From positions 168,045 to 232,044 of the forward strand of contig NZ_JPRK01000004.1 in assembly GCF_000832125.1 (NCBI RefSeq): a stretch of DNA of 64,000 nucleotides, written 5' to 3'. Below are positions 1 through 9,305 of the stretch, piece by piece. How positions within the stretch are numbered: position 1 is the stretch's first letter; each line of letters starts with the position of its first letter. The notes beneath the pieces were generated by a model. The model did not search any database, was not told the origin of the DNA, and saw only the letters and a list, made by a program, of their open reading frames with translations. The stretch comes from Flavobacterium hibernum (GTDB lineage Bacteria > Bacteroidota > Bacteroidia > Flavobacteriales > Flavobacteriaceae). A program made the position numbers and the translations under genes.

Positions 1-45
1 TTTTATTTTACGGAATTTGTATTTTTTTATTTAAGATGAGAATTC

Positions 46-756
46 TTGATTCTATGGTGCGTATGTATTCTATTGTTAAAAAAAAGTAATTTTATAAAAC
101 ACTCAGTAGTGAAAAAAATATTAATCTCAATTTATTTATTTATAGAAAATCTCTCTAAAAAAGAGCATAATCCCTCGATAGATCAAATAATAAAACTTTG
201 TAATAAAGATGTATATATAGGGCGTTATACCTATGGATTTGAATCTACTCAAATTTATACATGGGGAGAAGAAATTGATATTACAATTGGACGATTCTGT
301 TCAATTGGTGCCGGACTTAGACTTTTTTGTGGAGGTAATCATAGTACTTGGTTTGCTAGCTCTTATCCATTTGGATCAGTCTATCCTAACTATTTAAAAA
401 CAAAAGTATTTAAGTCGATTGTTTTTAGTAATGGTAAGATTAGCATTGGAAATGATGTTTGGTTAGGAAGAGATGTTACTGTAATGAGTGGAATAACAAT
501 TGGAGATGGTAGTGTTGTAGCAGCCAATAGTCACGTTGTAAAAGATATTGAACCATATTCAATTTATGGAGGTAATCCAGCTAAATTCATAAGATATCGT
601 TTTTCAAGTGAAATTATAGAAATGTTATTAGAACTGAAGTGGTGGAATTATGATGATTCTATTATTGAAAAAATTTATCCGTTACTATTAGAAGCTCCTG
701 ATGCAAACATTTACAATGAAATTTTACTAATTATAGAAAAAAAAAAGTTTAATTAG
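46..756 (+). CDS. CatB-related (hexapeptide) O-acetyltransferase
   Basis: Left-handed beta-helix acyltransferase of the CatB/XAT type, expected to transfer an acyl (usually acetyl) group from CoA to a sugar of the surface glycan in the cytoplasm. Visible signs are the NHSTWFASSYPF segment near residue 100 (typical of CatB-related proteins, with the catalytic His) and hexapeptide repeats such as IGNDVWLGRDVTV and ITIGDGSVV followed by GGNPAKFIRYRF near residues 140-185. The start is uncertain: in this frame only TTG (46) or later GTG codons are available. In another frame an ATG at 36 reads MRILDSMVRMYSIVKKK and stops at 87 just after an eight-A run; losing one A would join that reading to this one. 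It is followed directly by the polymerase gene (stop at 754-756, next ATG at 757). Confidence 0.8.
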   Translation: MILWCVCILLLKKSNFIKHSVVKKILISIYLFIENLSKKEHNPSIDQIIKLCNKDVYIGRYTYGFESTQIYTWGEEIDITIGRFCSIGAGLRLFCGGNHSTWFASSYPFGSVYPNYLKTKVFKSIVFSNGKISIGNDVWLGRDVTVMSGITIGDGSVVAANSHVVKDIEPYSIYGGNPAKFIRYRFSSEIIEMLLELKWWNYDDSIIEKIYPLLLEAPDANIYNEILLIIEKKKFN

Positions 757-1905
757 ATGGCTGTACTAAAAAGATTATTCTTTTCTCTTTTTTTTTTATT
801 TGCCTTATTAACTTTAAGTCTTTACGTTTTTAGGCTCATAGGTTATTCATTTTCTTTTGCTTTTTTCCTATTAGGCTTACTTATAATATTATCGTTAAAA
901 TATATACCTACAAATTCTTGGAGAATATATTTCTTATTGCTAATTCATCAATATATTGTTTTAGTATTATTTGTTTTTGAGCTTGATTTCATTGAGTTTT
1001 TAAAGTCTTTTTTATTAGTTAACATTGCTCTTTTGGCAATTTTAAGTTCAAAATTTCACATACCAAGAGCAATCCTTCAAATTAATTTTAAAGCGATATT
1101 TTCTTTCGCTGCTTGTATAATTGTTTTTTATGAGTTAATACAAGTTTTAGAATATAATTTGATGGGAACATCATTTAGTTGGTTTTTTCTCGATAAATAC
1201 TCGATAAGTACTGCTGAAGATGTCGGTCGATTTCAGGCGGTTAATTTTTTAGATTATATGAGGCCGATCTCACTATATCATGAACCAAGTTATTTAGGTT
1301 TAGTGTTATTTTCTATGTTGATTTGGGGAGATTCAGTTAAAATTAAATTAGAGGTAAAGCTTTTAATTATTTTAGGGATTATACTTTCGTTTTCTACTAC
1401 AATTTATTTGTTTATGGTCCTTTATTATATTCCTAAATTATATAATAATAAGTATGTGAAAGTTTTCTTTTGCTTGTTTGTTGTTTATTTTATAATTAAA
1501 TATAACATAACAATTTTTGAATTTTTTAGATTTAATGAGATAGCTACAGAGGGAACAAGTGGATATGCTAGAATTGGAGCTCCTTTTTTTCAAGTTATTG
1601 ATATAATATTTTATCAGCATAATTTTTTCGGAATTCCTTTCGGGCAATCACCAATTATGTTTGATAATTCTTTTTTTGTTATTTTTTCTTACTATGGAAT
1701 ATTAACTCCATTGTTTTATCTTTTAATTTTTGGTTCTGTCTTTAAGAATGTTAAGGAATATAATAAATTATTTGACTATTTTTTGATAGTAGGGGCCTGT
1801 CTATTTGTAAATGGAGCATTTTTTACTCCTGAAACAAGTTTTTTAATTGTGATAACTAACTACATTTTGTTAAATAATTTAACTTTTAATAAAGAAAAAC
1901 TATAA
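757..1905 (+). CDS. Wzy-like O-antigen/capsule polymerase (multi-pass membrane protein)
   Basis: A 382-residue, very hydrophobic protein with roughly ten predicted membrane segments and a larger extracytoplasmic loop around residues 255-305 (FRFNEIATEGTSGYARIG, then NNFFGIPFGQSP-like residues). This layout, with a charged loop followed by GIPFGQ and another hydrophobic pair, is typical of Wzy/EpsG-type repeat-unit polymerases. These join lipid-linked repeat units at the outer face of the inner membrane. Polymerases are poorly conserved in sequence, so the call rests on topology, length and position inside a glycan cluster between an acyltransferase and glycosyltransferases. No flippase (Wzx) is present in the window; it may lie upstream of the left edge. 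Confidence 0.7.
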   Translation: MAVLKRLFFSLFFLFALLTLSLYVFRLIGYSFSFAFFLLGLLIILSLKYIPTNSWRIYFLLLIHQYIVLVLFVFELDFIEFLKSFLLVNIALLAILSSKFHIPRAILQINFKAIFSFAACIIVFYELIQVLEYNLMGTSFSWFFLDKYSISTAEDVGRFQAVNFLDYMRPISLYHEPSYLGLVLFSMLIWGDSVKIKLEVKLLIILGIILSFSTTIYLFMVLYYIPKLYNNKYVKVFFCLFVVYFIIKYNITIFEFFRFNEIATEGTSGYARIGAPFFQVIDIIFYQHNFFGIPFGQSPIMFDNSFFVIFSYYGILTPLFYLLIFGSVFKNVKEYNKLFDYFLIVGACLFVNGAFFTPETSFLIVITNYILLNNLTFNKEKL

Positions 1906-1909
1906 TTTT

Positions 1910-2686
1910 ATGCTCGTATCAATTATAACAGTTACGCGAAATGATTTTGATGGTTTAAATAAAACTATTAATTCATTAACTCAAATAGATGACTGCTTTT
2001 TGAATTATTTTGAACATGTTATAATAGATGGTTTGTCTACGGATGAAAGTGTTCCATATTTAAAAAATTATGTTAAATCTCCCATTTTAGAAACAACTTT
2101 TATATCAGAGAAAGATAAAGGTATTTATGATGCAATGAATAAGGGAGTTGATAATTCTACTGGGGATTATTGTTTTTTCTTGAACAGTGGAGATGTTATT
2201 GATAATAATGTAGAATTTGAAAAGTTGCTAAATGTATTGAAAGATAATTTAGGAGAAAAATTATTGGCAGGAGTAGCGTTTAATGTAAAAATGAGTAATG
2301 AACATATTTCGCATGTAGTTAAATCGAGAGAAGTAAAGAAATGGCGTTTAAGAATGCCTACTGTACATCAAGGGATAATATATAAAACATCCTATTTATC
2401 TAATAATAAATATGATGATAAATTAAAAATTTGCTCAGATTTTAAAAGTGTTGTTGTTGCACTGGAGCAAAATTTGACTTTTAAAGCTGTAGATGCTCAA
2501 TTTACAATATTAACTTTTGGAGGAGTCTCATCTCAGAAACCTTTATTGTTACTGAAAGAATCATTATCAATAATTTTGAGTAGTTCTCTGAACTTTTTTT
2601 ATAAAATGATATCTTGCTTATTTGTGATTGTAAATGTCACTTTATTTCAGATTTATTTCCGTGTTGTTTTATTTATAAAAAAATAA
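1910..2686 (+). CDS. Glycosyltransferase family 2 (WcaA-type)
   Basis: Cytoplasmic GT-A glycosyltransferase of 258 residues. It begins MLVSIITVTRNDFDGLNKTI, the usual GT2 first strand. It has HVIIDGLSTDES near residues 42-53, the SEKDKGIYDAMNKG motif near residue 75 and a metal-binding region FLNSGD near residue 98. The C-terminus is hydrophobic and could associate with the membrane. It closely resembles the GT2 at 5551-6294 in its DKG(I/L)YDAMNKGV motif, so the two are probable paralogues. Start is ATG four bases after the previous stop. Donor and acceptor cannot be told from sequence alone. Confidence 0.85.
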   Translation: MLVSIITVTRNDFDGLNKTINSLTQIDDCFLNYFEHVIIDGLSTDESVPYLKNYVKSPILETTFISEKDKGIYDAMNKGVDNSTGDYCFFLNSGDVIDNNVEFEKLLNVLKDNLGEKLLAGVAFNVKMSNEHISHVVKSREVKKWRLRMPTVHQGIIYKTSYLSNNKYDDKLKICSDFKSVVVALEQNLTFKAVDAQFTILTFGGVSSQKPLLLLKESLSIILSSSLNFFYKMISCLFVIVNVTLFQIYFRVVLFIKK

Positions 2687-2688
2687 TT

Positions 2689-3930
2689 TTGAAAATTTTA
2701 TTTTTAAATTTTAGGAATAATACAAGTTCTGCGGTTTTAAGAATTTCTGAATCTCTTAATAAGGTAGATGTTGATGTATCTATTCTTTCATATTTATCTC
2801 TTGTTAAAAAAGATAAAATTTATCAAGTTAAAAGTTTAGGAAATGTTTTAATGTCGTTACTTTTTTGGTACGATATTTTTATTACAAGATTTGTTTATAA
2901 GAAGACCGGCAGATTGTTTTCTAGAAATTCGAGTTTATTTTCTGGTTTTTTATCTAACATCTATGGTAGTTTTTTAGATAAATTTGATTTAATTCATCTG
3001 CACTGGGTTGGGCATGGTTATAATTCTTCTGAATTTTTGCTTAAAATTAAGGCAGATAAGATTGTATTAACATTGCATGATTATTATTTTATTACTGGAG
3101 GCTGTCACATACCGGGAGAATGTTTAAAATATAAGGATTCATGTACTAGTTGTCCTGCTAAAAGTATATTTTCGGATTTTCCATTGACTAATTTTAAGCA
3201 AAAGGAGAATTTATATTCTGTCAAGAAAATTTATGTTACAGCGCCATCGCAAACAATGAAAAATAAAATTAATCAATCGCATTTGGGGAGTTTATTTCAA
3301 GACGTCTTAGTCGTTCCAAATCCTATTGATGTTTCTCTTTATAGGCCTTTAAATATAAATTTAAAATCGGAACCTTTATTTGAGAAGTTACCTGAAAACA
3401 AAAAATATATATTATTTATTTCAAATAATTTAGTTGATCTCAACAAAGGTTTAGATCTTCTTTTAGAGAGTTTAAAGTGTATTAAAAATTTGGATTCTAT
3501 TTGTTTGCTTACAGTAGGAAATAATTCATCCCAAATTAAAGAGGTATTAAATTTTTCTCACCATCATTTTGGAGAAATTAATTCTACGGAGGATATGATT
3601 AAAATTTATAATCTATCCTACGTGACTCTTGTATCTTCTCGATTTGAATCTTTTAGTCAGGTTACGCTTGAAGCTATGGCTTGTGGTTCTCCAGTTATAG
3701 CATTTGATTCCAGTGGACCTTCAGAAATTATTACTAATAATATTGATGGTTATCTAGTTGAAAGTTTTTCAATTAAGGATTATGCACAGAAAATAGATTT
3801 GATTATTTCTGACGAAAATTTGAGAGACTCTTTATCAGCAAATGCTAGATTCAAAGCTATTGAAAAATATAGTTATAAAGCAATTGGAGAAATAATGAAA
3901 GACTATTATAAAAAGATAATGCATGCATAA
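2689..3930 (+). CDS. Glycosyltransferase family 4
   Basis: GT-B glycosyltransferase of 413 residues when started at TTG 2689, two bases after the upstream stop; this gives MKILFLNFRNNTSSAV, the expected first beta-strand. The open frame continues back to 2614, but that part overlaps the upstream gene and reads as a Cys-rich, unlikely N-terminus. Family signs are LIHLHWVGHGYNS and the segment LTLHDYYFITGGCHIPGEC, with paired Cys residues (CLKYKDSCTSCP) often seen in GT4 enzymes acting after a fucose or colanic-acid-like donor step. The C-terminal nucleotide-sugar site is SSRFESFSQVTLEAMACGSPVIAF. The downstream gene overlaps by eight bases. Confidence 0.85.
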   Translation: MKILFLNFRNNTSSAVLRISESLNKVDVDVSILSYLSLVKKDKIYQVKSLGNVLMSLLFWYDIFITRFVYKKTGRLFSRNSSLFSGFLSNIYGSFLDKFDLIHLHWVGHGYNSSEFLLKIKADKIVLTLHDYYFITGGCHIPGECLKYKDSCTSCPAKSIFSDFPLTNFKQKENLYSVKKIYVTAPSQTMKNKINQSHLGSLFQDVLVVPNPIDVSLYRPLNINLKSEPLFEKLPENKKYILFISNNLVDLNKGLDLLLESLKCIKNLDSICLLTVGNNSSQIKEVLNFSHHHFGEINSTEDMIKIYNLSYVTLVSSRFESFSQVTLEAMACGSPVIAFDSSGPSEIITNNIDGYLVESFSIKDYAQKIDLIISDENLRDSLSANARFKAIEKYSYKAIGEIMKDYYKKIMHA

Positions 3931-4720
3931 AAAGCTAATAAGTATTTCATATACCCTTTATGGTAAGAATTTTGAATATTACTTACCAATTGTGAAACAG
4001 TTTGAATTATTTACTGAGTACTTTAACAAAGTGTTGAATTCTGAATATGAATTTAATATGGTAGTTTACATTGATAATTCTGTAGATTTAAGTTATTTTA
4101 AAGATCTGCCTATCCAGTTCATTATAAATGCGGATCACGTTTTATTATCGGATGTTCCTCCAAAAATGTGGAGATTTTATAATATCTTTTTTACTAAAGC
4201 TGATGTATATTTATTTCGTGATTCAGATTCAGTCATTTCAAAAAGAGAATTATCATTATTAAAAATCTGGTTTGATTCAGAGTATGATTATAATGTAATT
4301 CGAGATACAAGATTACATCTATATCCTATTATGGCTGGAACATTTTCTGTTAAACAAAGCGGTATAGAATTAATGAAAAATGTTTTAAGCGAGAATCCTT
4401 GTTTAGTTAAAAACAGGAAACATTTTTATGACCAGATTTATCTTGCAGAAATTCTGTATCCAAAAATAATATCAAACCTTTTGGTGTTTTCGAATTTTTT
4501 GGTTTTTGAGAATGAACATTATATTAAAACAGATTATCGTACTAAAGATTTTATAGGCGGATATTATTTAAATAATGAATTAGAAACACATTGGCACGAT
4601 TTTAAGTTTATTGAAAATTTTCCATTAAAAAGCCTTAAGATGTCAAATTACAGTACAAGATTGATTCTGGGGTACATAAGTTACATTTTGCTAAAAAAGA
4701 GAATTTCATTTTTTAAATAA
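3923..4720 (+). CDS. Putative glycosyltransferase of unrecognised family
   Basis: A 265-residue protein that I cannot place in a named family. It has an alternating strand/helix pattern of a GT-A type nucleotide-sugar transferase and a possible metal-binding DxD in VYLFRDSDSVIS near residue 100. Further on are RDTRLHLYPIMAGTF and a His-rich tail (ETHWHDFKF). The gene starts at ATG 3923 inside the end of the preceding GT4 (overlap ATGCATAA), so translation is probably coupled. Position between glycosyltransferases supports a sugar-transfer role, but this is inference. The segment is very AT-rich like its neighbours. Confidence 0.65.
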   Translation: MHKKLISISYTLYGKNFEYYLPIVKQFELFTEYFNKVLNSEYEFNMVVYIDNSVDLSYFKDLPIQFIINADHVLLSDVPPKMWRFYNIFFTKADVYLFRDSDSVISKRELSLLKIWFDSEYDYNVIRDTRLHLYPIMAGTFSVKQSGIELMKNVLSENPCLVKNRKHFYDQIYLAEILYPKIISNLLVFSNFLVFENEHYIKTDYRTKDFIGGYYLNNELETHWHDFKFIENFPLKSLKMSNYSTRLILGYISYILLKKRISFFK

Positions 4721-4759
4721 TTTACAAAATATCTTAATAATTTATAAAGCGGTCATTTA

Positions 4760-5533
4760 ATGAATAATGCTAATATTTGTATACTCATCCTTTCTACAAA
4801 GGCAGAGAGTTATAGAGGTTTTATAACTTCAATTGAAAATAGCTGGTATAAAGAAGCAGTTAATAAAGGTTTTAAAGTTTTCTTTTATAGTGGAGGACAT
4901 TCTGAAAACTGTGTTTACAGTCATAATGAAATTAGAGTTACAGAAGCTGATTCGATTGAAAATTGCTACAGAAAATTTGTTAGCGCAAAAAATGTTTTAT
5001 TAGATAATTATCCAGATGTTGAACTGATATACAGAACTAATCTTTCCTCTTATATTGATATTTCTAATTTTAGTAAATATATCAATAAATGCTCTTTTGA
5101 TAATGATTCCTATCATGGTGTACAAGGCAAAGCAAATTTATGGAGTGAGATTTTTTTTAAAAATAAATATCTTCACTTATTATTAAAATATTTGCATCTA
5201 GGACCTAAAGTTAGTTTTTTTAGTGGAGCAGGTTTTTTTATAGGGACAAAATTGTGTAACACTCTTTCTTTAGATGATTCTAAGAATTATTTAATTGATG
5301 ATGTTGAGATTGGCAGACAGATTACAAAATTTAAAGCACATAACGTTAAATATGAGAGGATTTACGTAACAGACTCTTATGTTAAAATAAAAAAGAAAGA
5401 CTTAGATGTTTTGGTTAACGATTTTATGCTTTTTCATTATAAGTTTAAAACTTCAGATCGGAATGCTGATATTGATAATGTTGCAAAATTTTCTAGTTTA
5501 GATTTTAGAAGTAACTTATTGACGACCTCTTAA
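4760..5533 (+). CDS. Putative glycosyltransferase with GT31-like motifs
   Basis: A 257-residue protein starting NNANICILILSTKAESYRGF. It resembles the beta-3-glycosyltransferase (GT31/Galactosyl_T) pattern: an N-terminal strand followed by a 'ySS' step (RTNLSSYIDI), a central FFSGAGFFIG segment and LIDDVEIGRQI near residue 178, which matches the EDVxxG hallmark of that superfamily. GT31 enzymes are best known in eukaryotes, with scattered bacterial members in capsule loci. The call is motif-level only. It stands in the AT-rich block with 39 bases of non-coding DNA before it and 17 after. Confidence 0.6.
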   Translation: MNNANICILILSTKAESYRGFITSIENSWYKEAVNKGFKVFFYSGGHSENCVYSHNEIRVTEADSIENCYRKFVSAKNVLLDNYPDVELIYRTNLSSYIDISNFSKYINKCSFDNDSYHGVQGKANLWSEIFFKNKYLHLLLKYLHLGPKVSFFSGAGFFIGTKLCNTLSLDDSKNYLIDDVEIGRQITKFKAHNVKYERIYVTDSYVKIKKKDLDVLVNDFMLFHYKFKTSDRNADIDNVAKFSSLDFRSNLLTTS

Positions 5534-5550
5534 TTATTAAAAAAAAGATA

Positions 5551-6294
5551 TTGAAAATTTCATTAATTACAGTTTGCTATAATAGTGCAGAGACTATCGA
5601 AAAAACAATTGTTTCAGTAGCTAGTCAAACTTATGAAAATATTGAATATATAATTATTGATGGTAATTCTAAAGATAATACTTTAGAAATTATTCAAAAA
5701 TATAACAATCAAATTTCAAAATGGATTTCTGAACCAGATAAAGGACTTTACGATGCCATGAATAAAGGAGTCAATTTGGCAACGGGAGACTTAATTGGTA
5801 TACTTAATTCTGATGATACTTTTGATTCAGATTCTGTAATTGAAAAAATTGCTAATTTTCACAAAGAAAATAATATTGATGCGTCTGTCGGGAACATCAT
5901 TCAGCATAGAGCTGATGGTAAAATCGTAAGGGTATATACTTCTAAATACTGGAATTCAGAAAAACTTAGAATTGGATTTATGCCGCCACATCCTTCCATT
6001 TTTTTTAAAAGAGAGCTTTTTAATGAATACGGGGGCTATAATTTAGGCTTCAAAATAGGAGCTGATTATGAGTTAATAACACGTTTCTTTTTGAAAAACA
6101 AAATTGTTTGGAAATATTCAGGTATAACCACTACAGCAATGTTAGTAGGAGGACTGAGTAGTTCGGGAGCTTCTTCTTATAAATTGATTACAAAGGAAAT
6201 TCAAAAAGCTCTTTCAATGAATGGAATTGATTTTTCGCCATTAAAAATAAAAATGCGTTTCCTGTGGAAAATAATAGGATTCTTGAGAAAATGA
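5551..6294 (+). CDS. Glycosyltransferase family 2 (WcaA-type)
   Basis: GT-A glycosyltransferase of 247 residues. It starts at TTG 5551 (read as MKISLITVCYNSAETIEKTI); no ATG is available before the conserved first strand. Motifs are YIIIDGNSKDNTLEII near residue 34, SEPDKGLYDAMNKGV near residue 60, the metal site LNSDDTF near residue 87 and a conserved PPHPSIFFKRELF segment near residue 145 followed by GADYEL. It is a likely paralogue of the enzyme at 1910-2686. The stop codon overlaps the next start as ATGA at 6291, which suggests translational coupling to the sugar reductase. Confidence 0.88.
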   Translation: MKISLITVCYNSAETIEKTIVSVASQTYENIEYIIIDGNSKDNTLEIIQKYNNQISKWISEPDKGLYDAMNKGVNLATGDLIGILNSDDTFDSDSVIEKIANFHKENNIDASVGNIIQHRADGKIVRVYTSKYWNSEKLRIGFMPPHPSIFFKRELFNEYGGYNLGFKIGADYELITRFFLKNKIVWKYSGITTTAMLVGGLSSSGASSYKLITKEIQKALSMNGIDFSPLKIKMRFLWKIIGFLRK

Positions 6295-7184
6295 AAGTAA
6301 CAATAACTGGAGCATCTGGTTTTGTTGGCCAGAATCTAATTAATTATCTTAAATCACATAAGGTAAATACCTTAAGTGTTAGATATATTTTTAATCAAAA
6401 ATTGGAGATTAAAAGTGATTGTCTTATTCATCTTGCAGGAAAAGCTCATGATTTAAAGAAAGTTTCTAAGCCTAATGATTATTATGAAGGTAATTATGAA
6501 TTAACAAGACAATTATTTGATTCTTTTCTAGATTCTGAAGCTTCTGTTTTTATTTTTATGAGTACGGTTAAAGCAGCGGCGGATAAAGTAGAAGGTGTTT
6601 TAATCGAAGAAACAACTTCACATCCAAAAACACATTATGGAATTTCAAAACGTCAAGCGGAAGAATATATTTTATCTAAAAACCTGCCGAAAGGTAAAAG
6701 AGTTTATGTTCTTAGACCTTGCATGATCCACGGACCAGGAAACAAAGGTAATCTTAATTTATTGTATCAATTAGTTGCTAAGGGAATTCCCTGGCCATTA
6801 GGAGCTTTTGAAAATCAAAGATCATTCTTGAGCATTGAGAATTTATGTTTTGTTATAAAAGAATTATTGGAAAATGATTCTATACCTTCAGGAATTTATC
6901 AAGTATCAGATAATCAAACAATATCAACTAATCAATTGATAAAATATTTAGGAGAAACTTTAGAAAAAAAGAATAGGATAATTTACCTTTCACAAGGTAT
7001 TATACATTTTATTTCAAGATTAGGAGATAAGCTAAATTTACCCTTAAATACGGAACGTTTGGAAAAATTAACTGAAAGTTACATTGTGAGTAATGAAAAG
7101 ATTGTAAAAGCAATTGGGAAATCATTACCAGTATCAGTAGAAGCAGGCTTGAAAAGAACATTTGCATCATTTAAAAAAAAATAA
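6291..7184 (+). CDS. NAD-dependent epimerase/dehydratase (SDR), WbpV-like sugar 4-reductase or epimerase
   Basis: Extended short-chain dehydrogenase of 297 residues, started at ATG 6291 so that the Rossmann motif ITGASGFVGQNL lies at the N-terminus. A GTG at 6264 would add nine residues and more overlap. The catalytic region is FMSTVKAAADK, then HYGISKRQAEEY (YxxxK). RPCMIHGPGNKGN and IPWPLGAFENQRSFLSIENL are typical of the group that includes UDP-QuiNAc 4-reductase WbpV and UDP-GalNAc epimerases. Known pathways pair such enzymes with a CapD/WbpM-type dehydratase and a WecA/WbpL-type transferase, both present here at 14287 and 9306. The exact substrate is inference. Confidence 0.8.
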   Translation: MKVTITGASGFVGQNLINYLKSHKVNTLSVRYIFNQKLEIKSDCLIHLAGKAHDLKKVSKPNDYYEGNYELTRQLFDSFLDSEASVFIFMSTVKAAADKVEGVLIEETTSHPKTHYGISKRQAEEYILSKNLPKGKRVYVLRPCMIHGPGNKGNLNLLYQLVAKGIPWPLGAFENQRSFLSIENLCFVIKELLENDSIPSGIYQVSDNQTISTNQLIKYLGETLEKKNRIIYLSQGIIHFISRLGDKLNLPLNTERLEKLTESYIVSNEKIVKAIGKSLPVSVEAGLKRTFASFKKK

Positions 7185-7199
7185 AAAAAATTATAGAAA

Positions 7200-8318
7200 A
7201 TGAAAATTGCACTTATAACAGGAATTACAGGACAAGATGGTTCATACCTGGCAGAATTATTATTAGAAAAAGGTTATATGGTTCATGGTGTTAAAAGAAG
7301 AGCTTCTTCTTTTAATACGCAGCGTATTGATCATATCTATCAGGATCAACATCAAGCCCATGTAAATTTTACTTTACACTATGGAGATTTAACAGATTCG
7401 ACAAATATTATTCGAATTATTCAAGAGGTACAGCCTGATGAAATCTATAATTTAGGTGCGATGAGTCATGTAAAGGTTTCTTTTGATTCGCCGGAATATG
7501 TAGCTAATGTTGATGGTATTGGTACATTAAGAATTTTAGAAGCAGTACGTATTTTAGGATTAGAAAAGAAAACGCGTATATATCAGGCATCAACATCTGA
7601 ATTGTATGGTGGTTTGGCCGAGAATAAAAACGAAAAAGGATTTTATGATGAGCATTCACCTTTTTATCCACGTTCACCTTATGGAGCTGCAAAAATTTAT
7701 GGTTTCTGGATTACAAAAAATTATCGTGAAGCTTATAATATGTTTGCATGTAATGGAATTTTGTTTAATCACGAATCTCCACGTCGTGGAGAAACTTTTG
7801 TAACTCGTAAAATAACGATGGCTACCGCTGCAATTGCTTTAGGAGAACAAGATTGCCTTTATTTAGGGAATTTAGAAGCTCAACGTGATTGGGGACATGC
7901 AAAAGATTATGTAGAAGCAATGTGGCGTATTCTACAACAGGAAGTTCCAGAAGATTATATTATTGCAATGGGAGAAACTACCTATGTACGTGATTTTGTA
8001 AAAATGTCGTTTTCAGAAGTAGGTATAGATATTGAATTTAGAGGTGAAGGAGTAGATGAAAAAGGATATGTAGCTTCTTGTAGTAATCCTGATTATCAAC
8101 TTGAGTTAGGAAAACAAATTATAGCTGTTGATCCACAATATTTCCGTCCTACTGAAGTCGATTTGCTTATTGGGGATCCTACTAAATCGAAAACTCAATT
8201 AGGTTGGGTACCTAAATACGATTTGGCTGGATTGGTAAAAGAAATGATGGCATCTGATATACTGTATGTTAAAAAAGAAAAGATGTTAAAAGAGGTAAGA
8301 TCATCGATTAATTATTAA
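7200..8318 (+). CDS. gmd: GDP-mannose 4,6-dehydratase
   Basis: Converts GDP-D-mannose to GDP-4-keto-6-deoxy-D-mannose, the first step to GDP-L-fucose. The 372 residues are normal for Gmd. The sequence shows the NADP-binding [19 protein letters not shown], the [18 protein letters not shown] signature near residue 30, [10 protein letters not shown] and [10 protein letters not shown] (YxxxK) near residues 125-160, and [16 protein letters not shown] near 190. The fcl gene follows after 46 bases, and an alpha-1,2-fucosyltransferase at 19351 can use the product. GDP-mannose supply is consistent with manA at 62552. Confidence 0.97.
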   Translation: MKIALITGITGQDGSYLAELLLEKGYMVHGVKRRASSFNTQRIDHIYQDQHQAHVNFTLHYGDLTDSTNIIRIIQEVQPDEIYNLGAMSHVKVSFDSPEYVANVDGIGTLRILEAVRILGLEKKTRIYQASTSELYGGLAENKNEKGFYDEHSPFYPRSPYGAAKIYGFWITKNYREAYNMFACNGILFNHESPRRGETFVTRKITMATAAIALGEQDCLYLGNLEAQRDWGHAKDYVEAMWRILQQEVPEDYIIAMGETTYVRDFVKMSFSEVGIDIEFRGEGVDEKGYVASCSNPDYQLELGKQIIAVDPQYFRPTEVDLLIGDPTKSKTQLGWVPKYDLAGLVKEMMASDILYVKKEKMLKEVRSSINY

Positions 8319-8364
8319 TTGAGAAAAACAAAATAATTTTATTCTTGAATTAGAAATTAGCACT

Positions 8365-9297
8365 ATGAATTTAGAAGATAAAATATACATAGCTGGACAC
8401 CGCGGAATGGTGGGTTCGGCTATTTTACGCCAATTAAAAGCTGAAGGTTATACAAAATTTATACTAAAAACTTCTTCAGAGCTGGATTTAAGAAATCAAC
8501 AAGCTGTTGCTGACTTTTTTCAAAAAGAAAAGCCAGATTATGTTTTTTTAGCAGCGGCAAAAGTAGGAGGTATCATTGCTAATAATACCTACAGAGGTGA
8601 TTTTATATATGAAAATTTGATGATACAAAATAATGTTATTCATCAATCTTATCTGAATAATGTAAAGAAATTAATGTTTCTGGGATCATCTTGTATTTAT
8701 CCAAAAATGGCTCCACAGCCATTAAAAGAAGAATATATGCTTACTGGAGAATTAGAACCTACAAATGAACCATACGCCATTGCTAAAATCGCAGGTATTA
8801 AAATGTGTGATGCTTATAGAGATCAGTTTGGTTGTAATTTTATTTCGGTTATGCCTACAAATTTGTACGGACCAAATGATAATTATGATTTAAAGAATTC
8901 TCATGTATTGCCAGCTATGTTGCGAAAATTTATTACGGCTAAACGTAATGGTGATACTTCTGTGACTATTTGGGGAACAGGAAGCCCAAAAAGAGAGTTT
9001 TTACATGCCAATGATCTTGCTGAAGCTTGCGTATTTTTAATGGAAAATTATAATGATTCAGGATTAGTTAATATTGGAGTTGGAGAGGATATTTCAATTT
9101 TAGATTTAGCAGTTTTAGTTAAAAAAATTGTTGATTTTAAAGGGGAAATTTTAACAGATACAAGTAAGCCAGACGGTACTCCTCGTAAATTAATGGATGT
9201 GTCTAAATTAAACGGTCTTGGTTGGAAGGCTAAAACTAGTTTAGAACAGGGTATTCAGAAAGTCTTCAACGAAATAAAAGATTCTAATTGGGAATAA
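8365..9297 (+). CDS. fcl: GDP-L-fucose synthase
   Basis: Carries out the 3,5-epimerisation and 4-reduction of GDP-4-keto-6-deoxymannose to GDP-L-fucose. The 310-residue SDR protein has AGHRGMVGSAILRQL at the N-terminus, FLGSSCIYPKMAPQPLKE near residue 107, the catalytic EPTNEPYAIAKIAGI (YxxxK) near residue 135 and MPTNLYGPNDNYDLKNSHVLPA, all hallmarks of Fcl/WcaG. It partners with gmd immediately upstream. Confidence 0.97.
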   Translation: MNLEDKIYIAGHRGMVGSAILRQLKAEGYTKFILKTSSELDLRNQQAVADFFQKEKPDYVFLAAAKVGGIIANNTYRGDFIYENLMIQNNVIHQSYLNNVKKLMFLGSSCIYPKMAPQPLKEEYMLTGELEPTNEPYAIAKIAGIKMCDAYRDQFGCNFISVMPTNLYGPNDNYDLKNSHVLPAMLRKFITAKRNGDTSVTIWGTGSPKREFLHANDLAEACVFLMENYNDSGLVNIGVGEDISILDLAVLVKKIVDFKGEILTDTSKPDGTPRKLMDVSKLNGLGWKAKTSLEQGIQKVFNEIKDSNWE

Positions 9298-9305
9298 TTT
9301 CATAA

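Noticed and set aside
2614..2688. Upstream extension of the GT4 gene
   Set aside because: It overlaps the GT2 gene end and codes for a Cys-rich, unlikely N-terminus; TTG 2689 gives the natural first strand.
7200..8318. Reading gmd or the 14287 dehydratase as the missing rfbB
   Set aside because: gmd has the GDP-mannose dehydratase signature ([13 protein letters not shown]), and the 14287 protein has the membrane domain and MGASK site of UDP-GlcNAc dehydratases.
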